Source: Phocoena phocoena (Eukaryota; Chordata; Mammalia; Artiodactyla; Phocoenidae). Taken from it: 64,000 nt of DNA. The translations under genes were made by a program, and so were the position numbers. Shown here in pieces: positions 36,601 through 49,633 of the stretch. The stretch is taken from the NCBI RefSeq assembly GCF_963924675.1, contig NC_089220.1:88911168-88975167 (forward strand), given 5' to 3'. Numbering within the stretch: position 1 is the stretch's first letter; each line of letters starts with the position of its first letter. Below the pieces are notes generated by a model that saw only the letters and a list, made by a program, of their open reading frames with translations, did no database searches and was not told the origin of the DNA.

Positions 36601-37431
36601 AATCAGAAAACCAGATACTGGGAGTTCAGAACAAGAAATGTACATAGAAGCATCAAGGAGCCAGTCAGTTAGACCAGAGGATGGCACACTACAGCTTGTA
36701 AGACAAATACAGTCCACCATGTATTTTTCATACAGTCCCTAAGATTGGTTTTTACATTTTAAAAAAAAAGAAGAAAGTTTTGTACATGTTATATATTGTG
36801 TATGGCTACTTTTGCACTACAATGACAGTACTGAGCAGTGGCAGTGTTGAGTCATTACAACAGTCTGAAAGGTCTGCAAAGCCTATAATGTTTTCTATCT
36901 TGCCCTTTACAGAAAAAGCTTGCTGATCTCCTCATGTAGAGAGTCCCAGAAACAAACTTTATGGATTGGTGACTTAGGATAAGATGGGCCACCCATATCC
37001 TCTGCCTATGGAGATTCCGGGAACCAAGATCCCCAGCACAACTGAAGAGAAGATTCTCAGCAGTTTGGCAGGATGGGATCTAGAAAGTATAGTTATTTTA
37101 TTGTACACTAGGGTTTATGACTGAGATTCATAACCGTTAAACATGTTAAGATGATAAAGAATCTGTGAAGTCCTGCTGTCAATGAGCATATATAAACTAA
37201 TGTTTTCCAGAGTTATTTAATCCTGTATTTTTTGTTAGATTTATTAATGTCCTATGAAAGAAAGTTTTCTTTTCTAAAGAACACAGTTTGGAAAATGCTG
37301 CTGTAGTCCAACCTCTTTTTTTATAGGGGGAAGCCTGAGAATCAAAGGTGGTAACGTGGACAAGATCACATAATTGGTAAATAGCAGAACTGGAACTCAA
37401 GATTTCTAACACCTCTAGTATAATTTTAAGT
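36601..37431. other. No gene seen; possible antisense MIR at the right end
   Basis: Single-copy AT-rich sequence. Bases 37300-37425 ('cacataattggtaaatagcag') look like an antisense MIR-type fragment. Confidence 0.4.
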
Positions 37432-37659
37432 CTCTACAAATCTTTTTTATTTTTTGTTTTGCAGTACTTGGTCCTCTCACCGTTGTGGCCTCTCCCGTTG
37501 CGGAGCACAGGCTCCGGACACACAGGCCAGCGGCCATGGGTCAAGTGCTCAGCCGTTCTGCGTCATGTGGGATCTTCCCAGACAGGGGCACGAACCCGTG
37601 TCCCCTGCATCGGCAGGCGGACTCAACCACTGCGCCACCAGGGAAGCCCTCTACAAATC
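37432..37659 (-). mobile_element. CHR-type tRNA-derived SINE, minus strand
   Basis: The body is 37443-37648, with the head (CCAGGGAAGCC) at the right and a degenerate T-rich tail at the left. CTCTACAAATC flanks it at 37432-37442 and 37649-37659. The B-box is readable in antisense as 'gcacgaacccgtgtccc'. The tail is not pure, so it is probably somewhat older than the copies at 30150 and 62136. Confidence 0.93.
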
Positions 37660-38590
37660 ATTTTGATTTAATCATGCAAAATTATGAAAACCAGATAGTT
37701 GACAGATGCAATAGAGTTTCTGAACTGATTTGAGTTTTTGACTGCATATCAGTTAAAGCTAAGTTGTTTTCATGGGAAGCATCAAAACTCACAAGCGGCA
37801 GGGTTTAGAGTGATTCCACGTTTTACTTTTTTTAGCCATTTAAAATAAATTGGTCAATCCAATGTAAAACAACATTCTGTTAAACAATACACCAAATTGG
37901 ATTTTGATGGAATTGACCGTCGGCTTAAACTGTCAGGCCAATTCAGGCTGTATCTAGAGGACAGTCCAGAATAATATCTGAGAGTAAACACAAAACTTTT
38001 TAAAGTTAGGGGAAAATTAAATTTTCTGATCGGGCAGGAAAGGGATAGACTAGTCAATCTCTGCCTTCAAAGCCCTCCTTTTGCTGAAATTGACAAATTG
38101 GTTACTTTCATCAGTTTCCGCTTCTGTCAATTTCAGCAGCCTGGAATAGTCACACAAACACATCAATTTCAGCCCTAGAAGCTTGTCTCTTTTGAAATTG
38201 ACAGGAACTAAAATGAAGGAAAGCCAAAATGTCAGGTTCTCTGGAGGCCTTGGGAAGCAGCTGATATTGACTGATCTCTTCAGCAGGCCTGGTGTTCCAG
38301 GACCTTGATCCTGCTGGCTTGGTGCACTGGCTCCACACCAAGTTGCTGTCCCTAGGATCCTGCAGTGGGTGTTCCAAAGGGGCCACACATCCTCAAACTT
38401 AGGTCTTAAAGTCAACTGCAGCTCAGAATAAAATTGGCATAGTACAGAGTGTGATGATTTCAGAATTAGAAATAGGAGTTCTAGGGCCATCACTTAACAA
38501 GCAATGAAATAATTTAAATGTTTGAGGTTCTTTTACGATCTGTAAATTGTAGTTAGTGATATCTGTGCTACTAAATAATAATAACACTAA
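37660..38590. other. No gene seen; cluster of TGAAATTGACA repeats
   Basis: Moderate-GC sequence without a recognised repeat family. The 11-mer TGAAATTGACA occurs at 38085-38095 and 38193-38203, its reverse complement at 38125-38135, and a 10-base variant of the reverse complement at 38162-38171. No coding function is apparent. Confidence 0.5.
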
Positions 38591-38595
38591 TAATA

Positions 38596-38740
38596 GTTAG
38601 CATTTATTGAGCAAAGTATTTTCCATTCATTATCCTATTTAATTTTAATCAACCTTTTTGGATTGTTTTAGAAGAGAAAACTAAGGAATACAGAAGTTAA
38701 GTTACTTTATGAATGTTGCACGATTAGTAAATCCTCACTT
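38596..38740 (-). mobile_element. MIR SINE, antisense, diverged
   Basis: 'gttagcatttattgagcaaa' and 'aagagaaaactaaggaatac', with 'cacgattagtaaatcc', follow the order of an antisense MIR 3' part. Confidence 0.55.
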
Positions 38741-41700
38741 CCAGATTAATTATCCTGTTAAGGGTTAAATAATAGTATAAACTAATTGTGTTAAGGATTA
38801 AATAATGTAATATTACATCATTAAATAATGTAATATTAAATCATTCTGGAAACTCTTAGGTGCTGTGCACTTCAGGTGTTATTATAACTGGTCGTCATAA
38901 TTTCCAAAGGATTCACTGTATTCACTGTTTTACTTTCACATTTAAAAATATGTAGTCATTGCCTTGTATAATCCTGCATAATCAGTATGCTCATACTTGA
39001 TTTAAGGAGGGATGTGAATAAAAGAATGATCTGATCCAAGTTAAATGTCCTGTACTACCAAATACAGATCCTTATTCCAAACACTTGGGATACGAACCAC
39101 AAGACCTACAAGGGTAATTTTAATCTCTCTGGGTATGGCCTCTGAATAGGCTAAAACTCTCTCTATTCTGAGATATTTCCATTTTCATTGTCTCTTTTAT
39201 GAAATTAATTTCAAGACCAAGGATATGCATACTTGTTTATTCAAATGTCCTTGGACATCGTTCAATGATATCCATCCCATTGCTGTCAACACAGACGTAC
39301 ACTCTTCCTCCTCATTTTTATTTAGTATATAATTTATTTAGGCATCTCAATAAATTTAAAGCTTTCATGGAGGCTTCTAAAGAAGACATACAGATATAGA
39401 AAGGTGCTGAAGATTACTTCTCATCTTCTGGATCCTCTCCTGACCTCTTCCTTCTTTTCTTCCTGCATTATTTATCTTCTTCCTTCCATCTCTTTTTCTT
39501 TCTACAGATACTTACTGAGCTACCATGTGGCTGGTATCTTGCTAAGTGCTGAGGCAAGGTGCATCGTTTTTTTCCCTCATGTCACTTAGAATTTAGTGAG
39601 GTTTGACAGACATTAAATGAAAATTATTTATAAATGCCAATGTGATAAGTGTGCAGAAAAAATACAAGACGGTTTGAAATAGAATGACATGTCCCTTACT
39701 TAGACTAGGGGATGAGGAAGGCTTGAATTGAATCCTTAGATTAATGCCCCTTTGATATGCACATAATTTCTAAGGTTTTAACATAAATGCAGCCCACACT
39801 CATTTCCTGCCTTTGATGACTATACATAATGAGTGACAGCCAGCTTTGGTTTTCCAATGCAGTCGTGAAAATGTACAGAAAAAAAAAAAATAAGGTTTAC
39901 TATTTCTTAATCTAATAGTTGTCGTAACAGCCAAGGCCAATAAACAATTGTACAATTCAATTAGTTTATCGGACAAAGATCTGGAAAAAGCTAATCTTAT
40001 CAATTGCACAAATTTAATTTAAAACTCTGTTTCTGTTTTTGAGGTTTCACAGGTAAGATGTGGAACATAAACTCAGGCTTGGGAAGGGAAGGGAAGGGAA
40101 AGAAACCAGCCTGACACATGACACAGCCCCAGAGCATCAGTGTTTACCATGCCTAATGTGCTATGTCTGTCTACACTGACCTGCCAGTTCAGGTTGCCCC
40201 TTCATAATTTGGCATTTTTTCTCTGAAAGCAGAGAGGTGCATGTACTCTCAGAGCCTTCCTGAGACTCATTTGTTTGAGAGCTAATTTGTTACGTTGAGA
40301 ATTCTCTTCATCAGTGTCCCCTTCCATTCCCTGCGCTGAGAGCCTGTAGCCCTTTGTCACTTTGATGTATGCACAGCATCTATATTCAAGTAATTTATTC
40401 ACAGACTGAAATCACTAATCCCAGTTTGGGCTGGAGCGTGTTTACTTGGTCAACCACACTCTGTTAAGCTGAGGCACTGAAAGAGGGTCACTCATAGCTG
40501 TCCTTCCCTTTACAACTTTTGGAGCCACGTATTGCAAACCATTTTATCAAAGAGCCATGGGTAGCAGTCTGTGAAGATGTATTGGGAATCAGCTAATGGA
40601 CAGAAAGTACCTGCTCTGACACGTTAATTCCCTTCCCTGTCAGCCTGCATCACTGTAGAGCATGCATGATGGGAAGCAAGGTCCCATCACACCACGGCAC
40701 CTGCTGCTTTTCCATCTGCCGAGCGCAGTAGCTCCTTTGATTGCCCATTTTTCAGCCTAATGGCTTATTCCTTTTCTCTTTGTAAAGTTTTCACATTTTA
40801 TTGTGATTTTAATAGTCAGTTAAAATTTTTTCTCATCTGTTTGGCACACCAAGGATGCTGATAAAAGAATAACATAATATTCTAAACCGTACCCAAATTG
40901 AGATTGCTCCAAGAGCTGCATTTCAGTGTTTAGTCTGATAAAGTTGTCATGGCAATAATGTCCCCTGAGAATAAAAGTGCCACGTGCATGGTTGATTAAA
41001 GGAAATAGCTCAGATGGTACACAAACTGGTAAATATTGAACCTACGAACTATTATACTAGCCACAGTTTTATTTTGCTTTTTTTCTGCTTGGATTTTTTT
41101 TTTTTTTTTGGTGTGTGGGGGGAATAGTCCAATGATTCACATCTCTATCTTTTTTTTACTTGAGGATTTACGTTGTTAAAATCTCTTGGAATAGATATTG
41201 GCAGTGCTCCCAAACCGGCCTTTGGATTCTGTGTAAAGCTGTTGATTTGGCTGGATTAGTCAAAGCAGCAGATCATTATTACATATTGAACATCTGTCAA
41301 AAATAGCACTAACAATTATCAGATACATTCTCTATCGTGAAGATTTGGTCTTGAGTAGTTAAGAAGAACTTTCTGTAAATCTAAATCAATAGGACTATTT
41401 ACTCAACACGAGAAAAAAAATAGAACTGTCTTTAATTGATGTGAGGATAAAATAATATGTATACTGTATTTGGGTATTTAAAATTAGGGTAGGTTGAAGC
41501 TACTATTTTCTGAGGGGCCAGAGCCAACCCATCTTCCTAAGTTTCAAGTAAATGAGAGAGAAAAATGGGTGCTTTAGGGGGGAAATGTGAGCCCTGATGT
41601 TACCTGGAATCTAGAATTTTTCTTTACTATCTGTAGGAAGAAATGCTTTATGATTTATATGTTTACATATATCACATTCATTGGTGGAGTGAAACATCAG

Positions 41701-42800
41701 GATGCTGTAATATATGGTAAGAAGATCTCATAGGCTGTGGGAGTGAGAGGATAAATAGCATACAAACTTCTGGGAAAACAAGAGTGGGAAGGCACTTCAG
41801 AAAATACTTATTTGTGTAGTCATACATTAAAGTTCAAAAAGCTCTCATCTACTAACCACACCCCAGGGAGCTAATCATGTAACTATGAACCTAACTAAAC
41901 CTATAAAGACCAGTAAGATGCCAGACATTTTCAGTAGGATTTGAAAGGAAGTTGGAATATAGCACCCATACTGATGGACAAAATAAAAACAATCTTCAGC
42001 TAAAGGGTACCGTAAAGTTCTAGACCCTGAAACTGGAGAATGAAAAAGGGAGATTAAAATGGTGAAAGAAATGGAGGAATCTCAGTACAAGCAAGGGGAG
42101 AATTCTTCATTTTAAAAATGTTTACCCTTTAGCAGCTCAGGTTTAGACATTGAGCTAGGTACTGTAAGGAGAAGCAGAAAGAAATACAACTTTATCTTTA
42201 TCCATCAGGAGATTATAATTAAACAGAGAAAGGAGACTATATCTATATCAAGAGAATACATGAGGGAGGAGGCAAGTAGAAGTGCTCTGTGTGTTGAGCG
42301 TGGGGCGAGCTAACTCCGAGCTTCCTGCAGTGGAGAGGCCAATGTTAATGAACTATCTTGCAGGTGTTGTCAATCTAAGCAAAGTCTGCCCTGGACTAGA
42401 TGTGGGAGGGCAGGATCTATGATTAAGTAAAAACCTTAACAGTGTGGAAAGCCAGAGCCCAAGAAAGGATGTGACCAAAATTCATAATGACAAGTGGAAC
42501 AGGTTGAACACAAATTTGTTTCCCAAAGGGAGAAATAGAGAAGTGCTAGAAACAGGGAAGGTCTCCTTTGAGCAATTCATTAGCATCCTTTCCAGATGAA
42601 AAGGGAAGAATGAAAGGAGGGAAGGAAAGAGTAGGGAGGGGGCCAGGGAGGAGAAAAGTTCTGCTTTCCACAGTGAAAAGTAATCTTATGGAACTGGTTG
42701 CTCTAAGTTGGTATGGATTGATTATGCTGTATGTTCCAACAGTATAAAAGTGTTTGCATAAATTCACGGGTGGCAGATTCACGTTCATATTTGAGAGAAT
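38741..42800. other. Long single-copy stretch, no gene and almost no repeats
   Basis: I found no exon, SINE or LINE in about 4 kb, unlike every other stretch of this size here. A short duplicated 'taaataatgtaatatta' occurs at 38800-38840, a (GGGAA)n run at 40082-40100 and a T-tract at 41092-41109. The composition and 'tgtcatggcaataatgtccc'-type blocks at 40,400-41,300 would suit conserved regulatory DNA, but that is only inference. Confidence 0.45.
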
Positions 42801-42804
42801 CCAA

Positions 42805-43035
42805 AGTACAGAGAGGCAGGATGCTCTAGTTGAAAAGCACTGGGTCGAGAGTCAGAAAATTTAGGATGGAATCTGCCTGCGTCACGAGCTATTTTGTATG
42901 ATTTGGGGCGAGTTATTATTACCTTAGTTTTCTCATTTGAAAAAAGAACATATAATACCTGTTTCACAGGATGGTTACAGTAAAGGAGACAATGGATGTG
43001 AAAGACTTTTAATAAACTTATTAGCAAACACACAC
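42805..43035 (+). mobile_element. MIR SINE
   Basis: The MIR order is visible: 'gatgctctagttgaaaagca', 'gagtcagaaaatttaggatg', 'tttggggcgagttattatta', 'ttttctcatttgaaaaaaga' and 'tcacaggatggttacagtaa'. Close to full length. Confidence 0.75.
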
Positions 43036-44790
43036 ATTCCTTGACACTGATGTTAGAAAGGACAACTTTATCTTCCCATTAAATTATTCTTCCTGACTGG
43101 TAAATTCTGCTCAAATTTATAAACAGTGCTTTTGGTGAGAAGTAGAAGCAAGCAAAATGGACAAAAAGGTTGTTATTATATCTAATCCTAGCGTGGTACT
43201 GTCCTGCCTCCTTTTGAGTCTGTTATGCTTCAGTGAAAATTCACGCCTTATGCAGTGACTCAGGCACAATGCCTGGCAGAAGTCAGAGCACTCAGGCCCA
43301 ATCCTTTACATGCAGAAGGCAGGCATGCTTTGTGTGCTACAAGGAGACTTGTATAGATTAGCAAGGCCATGCAAAGTATTTTCCTTCTAGTCAGTCAATC
43401 ATCATTTTTAAAAGCAACTTGGTTTGTGTATAACAATTTGATAAAGTTATATATTATATCAAAAATAGAAATAAAATAAAATCCTGAACTACAGACAGGG
43501 ACTAGAATTAACTCTACCAAACAAAGACAGCTGTGACCCTACTGCAGTACTGTGATGGAGAGCTACTGGCTTGACAGCTCCAGGCTGTTTCAGATACAAT
43601 GACATGAGAGACAGCAAATGACTCTCAGCTCTGCCTCTCTCAGGTGGCAGAACAGTGAAAGGAGGAGGCTGAGGTGCTTTTTAGTGGGTACAGGGTTATC
43701 CAAGAATAGCAGATACATTTATGTCATTAATTATTTAAAAGAGAATGGCAAAGGGCTCCCCCTCTCCTTATGTCTAACATGCTCTTTGACTAAAGGGTGG
43801 GAAGCAGGAATGTATAATTTTCCCCTAAAGATCTATGCATGCTCTGGTGTGCAACTGTATATGAGGGTGGTGTTGAATTGATCAGGGTGCAGTATCCTGA
43901 CAACCGCTGTTTTTTTTTTTATCAGAACAGGTTATTCTACCACCAAATATTTTATTAAGTCATCAATTCAAACATTTTATCTGACTGCCTGAAGAGATTT
44001 TATACCAGTTCATTTATTTCCCTTGTTTCAGATGATAGGCACTTTGAATTTTCTTAGCTGGCTATCACTCAAGTCCATTTCCTGGTAAGAGTTAGCTATC
44101 AGTAGTTTAAGGTATGACCCAGCCATGGCCAAACCCCTTCAGTTTTCTTGGCTGTAACTGAACTCCAAAGTGAGCTATTAGTATATTTGGGGGAAGTATT
44201 TTGTTCCTCTTTAACAACCTAGACAACAATTAATTCAGGCTATTGCCCTTAATCTGTTCTTCCAAGGTCACATGAGCCAATTCCTGCTATCCACAGGACA
44301 AAAGGGGCAGCTGCTCAGGGCTAACTCTGATAAGGGAAACTACTGCTTTCTGCCTTCTGCTGAGGAGTGGCAGGTAGCTCAGTGAATAGGCACTTTTGCA
44401 AGAGCCCAAATAAGGGACCGTTTAGGCATCCTGAAATCTAGTCGTTTTTATACCACATTTTTTTCTGTCATGCTATCCTTTGGGCTGGTCTCCTATGGTC
44501 CTCACTCCCTCGATAAGTCAAGGCTATGTCCTCTATACTTGTCTTCATTCTGTTCCCAGTAATAGAACAAATAGTATGTAAGTGACTCTTAAAGGCTAAC
44601 CTGGAACTGAACTACATCTTACAGAAAACCTCAGAATCTCAAAAATTCTCCTGATGGTTGTAGAAATGCCATTCTAAAACATGAAAGGCAAAAACCTATA
44701 GGTTAGCTGGGCTGAGAATTGTGGATAGACAGATGGAATTGAACGCTTAGAGGCTGATAGCCAAAATTTGGTACAAAAAATTAGGTACTT
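43036..44790. other. No gene seen; single-copy
   Basis: No recognised repeat apart from a T-tract at 43911-43920. Short open frames look like chance. Confidence 0.45.
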
Positions 44791-44794
44791 TAAA

Positions 44795-45768
44795 AATAGC
44801 GTGGAAGACATACAGATGGCAAATAAGCTTGCAAAAAAAAGATGTTCCATATCCTATGTCACAAGGGGAATGCAATTTAAAACAACAATGAGATACAACT
44901 ACACACCTATTAGAATGGCTCAAATCCAGAATTATGACAACACCAAATGCTGGTCAGGATGTGGAGCAACAGGACTCTCATGCATTGCTGGTGGGAATGC
45001 AAAAATGGTATGGTCACTTTGGAAGATAGTTTGGCAACTTCTTACAAAATTAAGCATACTCCTACCATATGATCCAGCAATCACCCTCCTTGGTGTTTAC
45101 CCAAAGGAGTTGAAAACTATGTCCACACAAAAACTTGCACATGAATGTTTATAGCAGCTTTATTCATAATTGCCAAAACTTGGAAGCAACCACAATGTCC
45201 TTGAGCAGGTGAACAATTAAAGAAACTGTGGCATATCTAGATAATGAAATATTATTTAGTGCTAAAAAGAAATGAGTTATCAAGCCATAAAAAGACATGG
45301 AGGAAACTTAAATGCATGGGAAGTGGAAGAAGCCAATCTGAGAAGGCTAAATACTGTATAACTCCAACTATATGACATTCTGGAACAGGCAAAACTATGG
45401 AGGCAGCAAAATGATCAGTGGTTGCCAGGGATCACAGGGAGGAAAGGGTGACTAGGTGGAGCACAGAGAATTTTTAGGGCAATGAAATTATTCTATACGA
45501 TGCTATAACGGTAGATATATATTATTAGACCTTTATTCATACCCATAGAATGTACAAGACCAAGAATTAACTGTAATGTAAACTATGGTCTTTGAATGAT
45601 AATTATGTGTCAATATAATCCCATTAATTGTAATAAATGTACCACTATGGTGGATGTTATTGATGATGGGAGAAGCTATACATGTGTGGGGGAATGGAGT
45701 ATATGGAAATCTCTGTACCTTCTGCTCAATTTTGCTGTGAATCTAAAATTGCTATAAAAAGTGAAGTC
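44795..45768 (+). mobile_element. Old L1 ORF2 C-terminus and 3' UTR
   Basis: An open piece at 44768-45154 carries the L1 ORF2 C-terminal part (DIQMANKLAKKRCSISY, then CWSGCGATGLSCIAGGNAKM and LLPYDPAITLLGVYPKE). The rest of ORF2 is broken, then a 3' UTR with a G-rich stretch (45430-45460) ends near 45768 without a clear A tail. Not active. Confidence 0.8.
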
Positions 45769-46624
45769 CAATTTAAATAATAGCTTAGAATAAATATTGG
45801 TGCTTTTAATACAAAGCAGCAAAGGATAAAGGCCAAAAATGAAAGTTCTAGGAGAGAGAAACTAGTTGAGTTTGGGTTGGTGTAAGAAGAATTTACAGAA
45901 AAGGTGGAGTTTAAACTGGTTCTGGAAGAATAGATATGTGGAGAAGAGCTAGTAGGAAATGCACGGCACACGGATTGGGGTGGAGAGGCACCATGCATGC
46001 TTTTGGAATCATTGAATAACTCAAACTATTTTCACAGTTGGGAAGAATTTGTATAAGGGAACGTAGCATACTTTCAAGGAGGTGAATGGAAAGACTAACC
46101 TGGTCACTCTGAGTAGGATTATTAAGAATCGAGAGGAAGGATGGATGCAGGAGGTATTATGAAAGATGGACTGTCAGACTTCTCACATGAATTGGTTGTG
46201 GGGCAGGAGTAGCATGGACTCTTAAGGTCAACATTTTGTGGAAAACTAGTAGAGTCATTTACCCTTCAATGGGGAAGGGGTATGCCTCCACCACTGTTGA
46301 TGTTCAGAAAGGCTACTCAGAGATGCAGCTCATTAGGTAATCTCTTATTCTTGCAAACCTTTTTTCATAGTTTGAAAATAAATACATTTTTATAAATGTT
46401 AGATTTAGTGACATCATGGCTATAGAATGAAAAAACAATCTTTTACTTGTTAATCATAAAATTAGTGGATTCTTATTGAATAAAATTCATTAAAAAATAT
46501 ATTAAGGAAAAAACCTCCTACTCAGCCTTATCCCTTAAATGCATTTTTAAAGAATTTTGTCATATTTAATCTTTTCTCTTTACACATTTTTGGTTATATA
46601 ATTCTAATCAGATTGCATGTGGAA
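45769..46624. other. No gene seen; unclassified
   Basis: AT-rich, no recognised repeat signature. Lies between two L1 pieces. Confidence 0.4.
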
Positions 46625-49560
46625 TTCTCTATACAATTATATGCCAACAAACTGGACAACCTAGAAGAAATGGACAAATTTCTACAAACATACAACCTGC
46701 CAAGACTAAATCAGAAAGAAACATAATCTGAATGGACTGATCATTAGTAGCGAAATTGAACTTGTAAAAAACAAAACAAAAAACTCCCAGCAAACAAACG
46801 TACAGGAGGAATGGATGGCTTCACAGGGGGAATTCTACCAAACGTATTAAGAAGAGCTAATACCTATTCTTCTCAACAATTCCAAAAAATTAAAGAGGAC
46901 TGAACACTTCCAAAGTCATTCTGTAAGGCCTCCATTACCCTGACACTAAAACAAGAGAAAGACACTACAAAAAAAGAAAATTACAGGCCAATATTTTTGT
47001 TGAACATAGACACAAAAATCCTCAACAAAATATTTGCAAACTGAATCCAGTAGTAAATAAAAAGGATTATACATCAGGATCAAGTGGGATTTATTCCAGG
47101 GATGAACAGATGATTCAGTATTCACAAATCAATTGACGTGATACACCACATTAAGAAAGGAAGAATAAAAACCACACGATCATCTCAATAGATGCAGAAA
47201 AAGCATTTGATAAAATTCAACATCCACTCATCAAAAAACTCTCTTCAAAGTGGGTATAGAGGGAACGTATCTCAACATAATAAAGGCTGTTTATGATAAA
47301 CCCACAGTTAACATCATATTCAATGGTGAAAAGCTGAAAGCCTTTCCATGAAAATCAGGAAAAAGACAAGGATGCCCACTCTCACCACTTCTATGTAACA
47401 TAGTATTGGAAGTCCTAGCCACAGCAATCACACAAGAAAAATAAATAAAAGGCATCCAAATTGGAAGGGAAGAAATAAAACTGTCACTATTTGCAGATGA
47501 TAAAATACTATATATGCAAAACCCTAAAGTCTTCACCAAAAAGCTACTAGAATAAATGAATTCAGTAACACTGCAGGATACATGACCAATATAAAGAAAT
47601 CTGTTGCTTTTCTATACACTAATAGTGAAATACCAGAAAGACAAAACAACAAGACAATCCTATTTACAATTGCATCATAAAGAATAAAATGCCTAGGAAT
47701 AAACTTAACCAAGGAGGTGAAAGACCCGTACTCTGAAAACTATATGACATTGATGAAGGAAACTGAAGATGATACAAAGAAATTGAAAGATATCTTGTGT
47801 TCTTGGATTGAAAGAATATTGTTGAAATGTTCATATTACCCAAAGCAATCTATAGATTTAATACAATCCTTATCAAAATACCCATGACATTTTTCACAAA
47901 ATTAGAACAAATAATTCTAAAATCATATGGAAGCATAAAAAACTCCAAATTGCCAATGCAATCTTGAGAAAAAAGAACAAAGCTGAAGTTGTCACCCTCC
48001 CAGACTTCAGACTATACTACAAAGCTATGGTAATCAAAATAGCATGGTACTGGCACAAAAACAGACACAAAGACCAATAGAACAGAATAGAGAGCTCAGT
48101 AATAAACCCACACACCTAACAGTCAATTAATCTATGACAAAATAGGCAAGACTATATAATGGAGAAAAGACAGTCTCTTCAGTAAGTGGTGCTGAGAAAA
48201 TTGAGCAGTTACATGTAGAACAATGAGATTAGAACATTTCCTCACAACATATGTGAAAATAAACTCAAAATGGATTAAAAACCTAAATTTAAGACTAGAA
48301 ACCATAAAACTCCTAGAAGAAAACATAGGCAGAACACTCTTTGGCATAAATCATAGCAAATATTTTTGGATCTGTATCTTAAGGCAAAGGAAACAAAAGA
48401 AAAAATATACAAATGGGACCTAGTTAAACTTAAAAGCTTTTGCACAGTAAAGGGAACCATTGACAAAACAAAAAGACAATCTACCGAAAGGGAGAAAATA
48501 TTTGTAAATGATATGACCGATACGGGTTAATATCCAAAACATACAAACAGCCCATACAACTCAATATTTAAAAATATCCTATTAAAGAATAGGCAGAAGA
48601 CCTGAAAAGATATTTTTCCAAAGAATACATACAGATGGCTAAACAGGCATATGACAAGGTGCTCAATATCACTAATTATTAGAGACTTGTAAATCAAAAC
48701 CACGATAAGATATCACCTCCCATCTGTCAAAATCATCAAAAAGACCACAAATAACAAATGTTGGAGAGGATGTGGAGAAAAAGGAACCCTTGTACACTGT
48801 TGGTGGGAATGTAAATTGGTGCAGCCACTATGGAAAATAGTATGAGCTTCCTTAGAAAATAGGATGCATGTATTTTTTCAAATTAGAGTTTTCGTCTTTT
48901 CAGATATATGCCCAGGAGTGGGATTGCTGGATCATATGGTAACTCTATTTTTATTTTTTAAGGAACCTCCATACTGTTCTCCATAGATACATACATCCCA
49001 ATGTTCATAGCAGCACTATTTACAATAGCCAAGACATGGAAGCAACCTAAATGTCTATCCACAGATGAATGCATAAATAAGTGTATACACACATACACAT
49101 ACACACACACACACAATGGAATATTACTTGGCCATAAAAATGAAATTTTGCCATTTGCAACAATATGGATGAATCTAGAGAGTATTATGGTTTGTGAAAT
49201 AAGTCAGACAAAAACAAATAAGGTATGTTATCACTTATGTGTGATATCTAAAAAATAAAACAAATATTTATATAAAATAGAAACAGACTCACAGATATAG
49301 AAAACAAACTAGTGGATACCAGTGGGGAAAGGGAAGGGGGGTGGAGCAAGATTGGTGTATGGGATTAAGAGATACAACTACTATGTATAAAATAAATAAG
49401 CATAAGGATATATTATACAGCACAGGGAAATACAGCCATTATTTTGTAATAATCTTAAATGGAATCTATAAAATTTTTGAATCACTATGCTGTACACCTC
49501 AAACTAATAGGATATTGGGAATCAACTATACTTCAATAAAAAATAAAATAAATAAAAATA
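46625..49560 (+). mobile_element. L1 of intermediate age, ORF2 and 3' UTR, with internal inversion
   Basis: The start is in the ORF2 linker ('caattatatgccaacaaact', then the equivalent of LEEMDKFL). Reverse transcriptase text follows, with the palm motif [11 protein letters not shown] near 47487-47520, then the C-terminal domain. The 3' UTR (49259-49545) ends 'actatacttcaataaaaa' plus an A-rich tail. Many stops and frameshifts. A 125-bp piece (48862-48986) is in reverse orientation, see separate entry. A short CA-rich stretch lies at 49090-49115. Confidence 0.85.
48862..48986 (-). repeat. Inverted segment inside the L1 at 46625-49560
   Basis: On the minus strand this reads as the normal L1 ORF2 stretch 'ctatggagaacagtatggag...atgatccagcaatccc...atacatgcatcc'. 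The element on both sides is plus-oriented. The left flank still has a sense copy of the first ~35 bases (48828-48861, 'ctatggaaaatag...'), and the right flank has 'atacatacatccc' (from 48987), so both ends of the inverted piece are also present in sense orientation. Confidence 0.85.
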
Positions 49561-49593
49561 TATATTTCAGAAGCCAAAATAAAAGAAGATATG

Positions 49594-49633
<40 letters not shown>

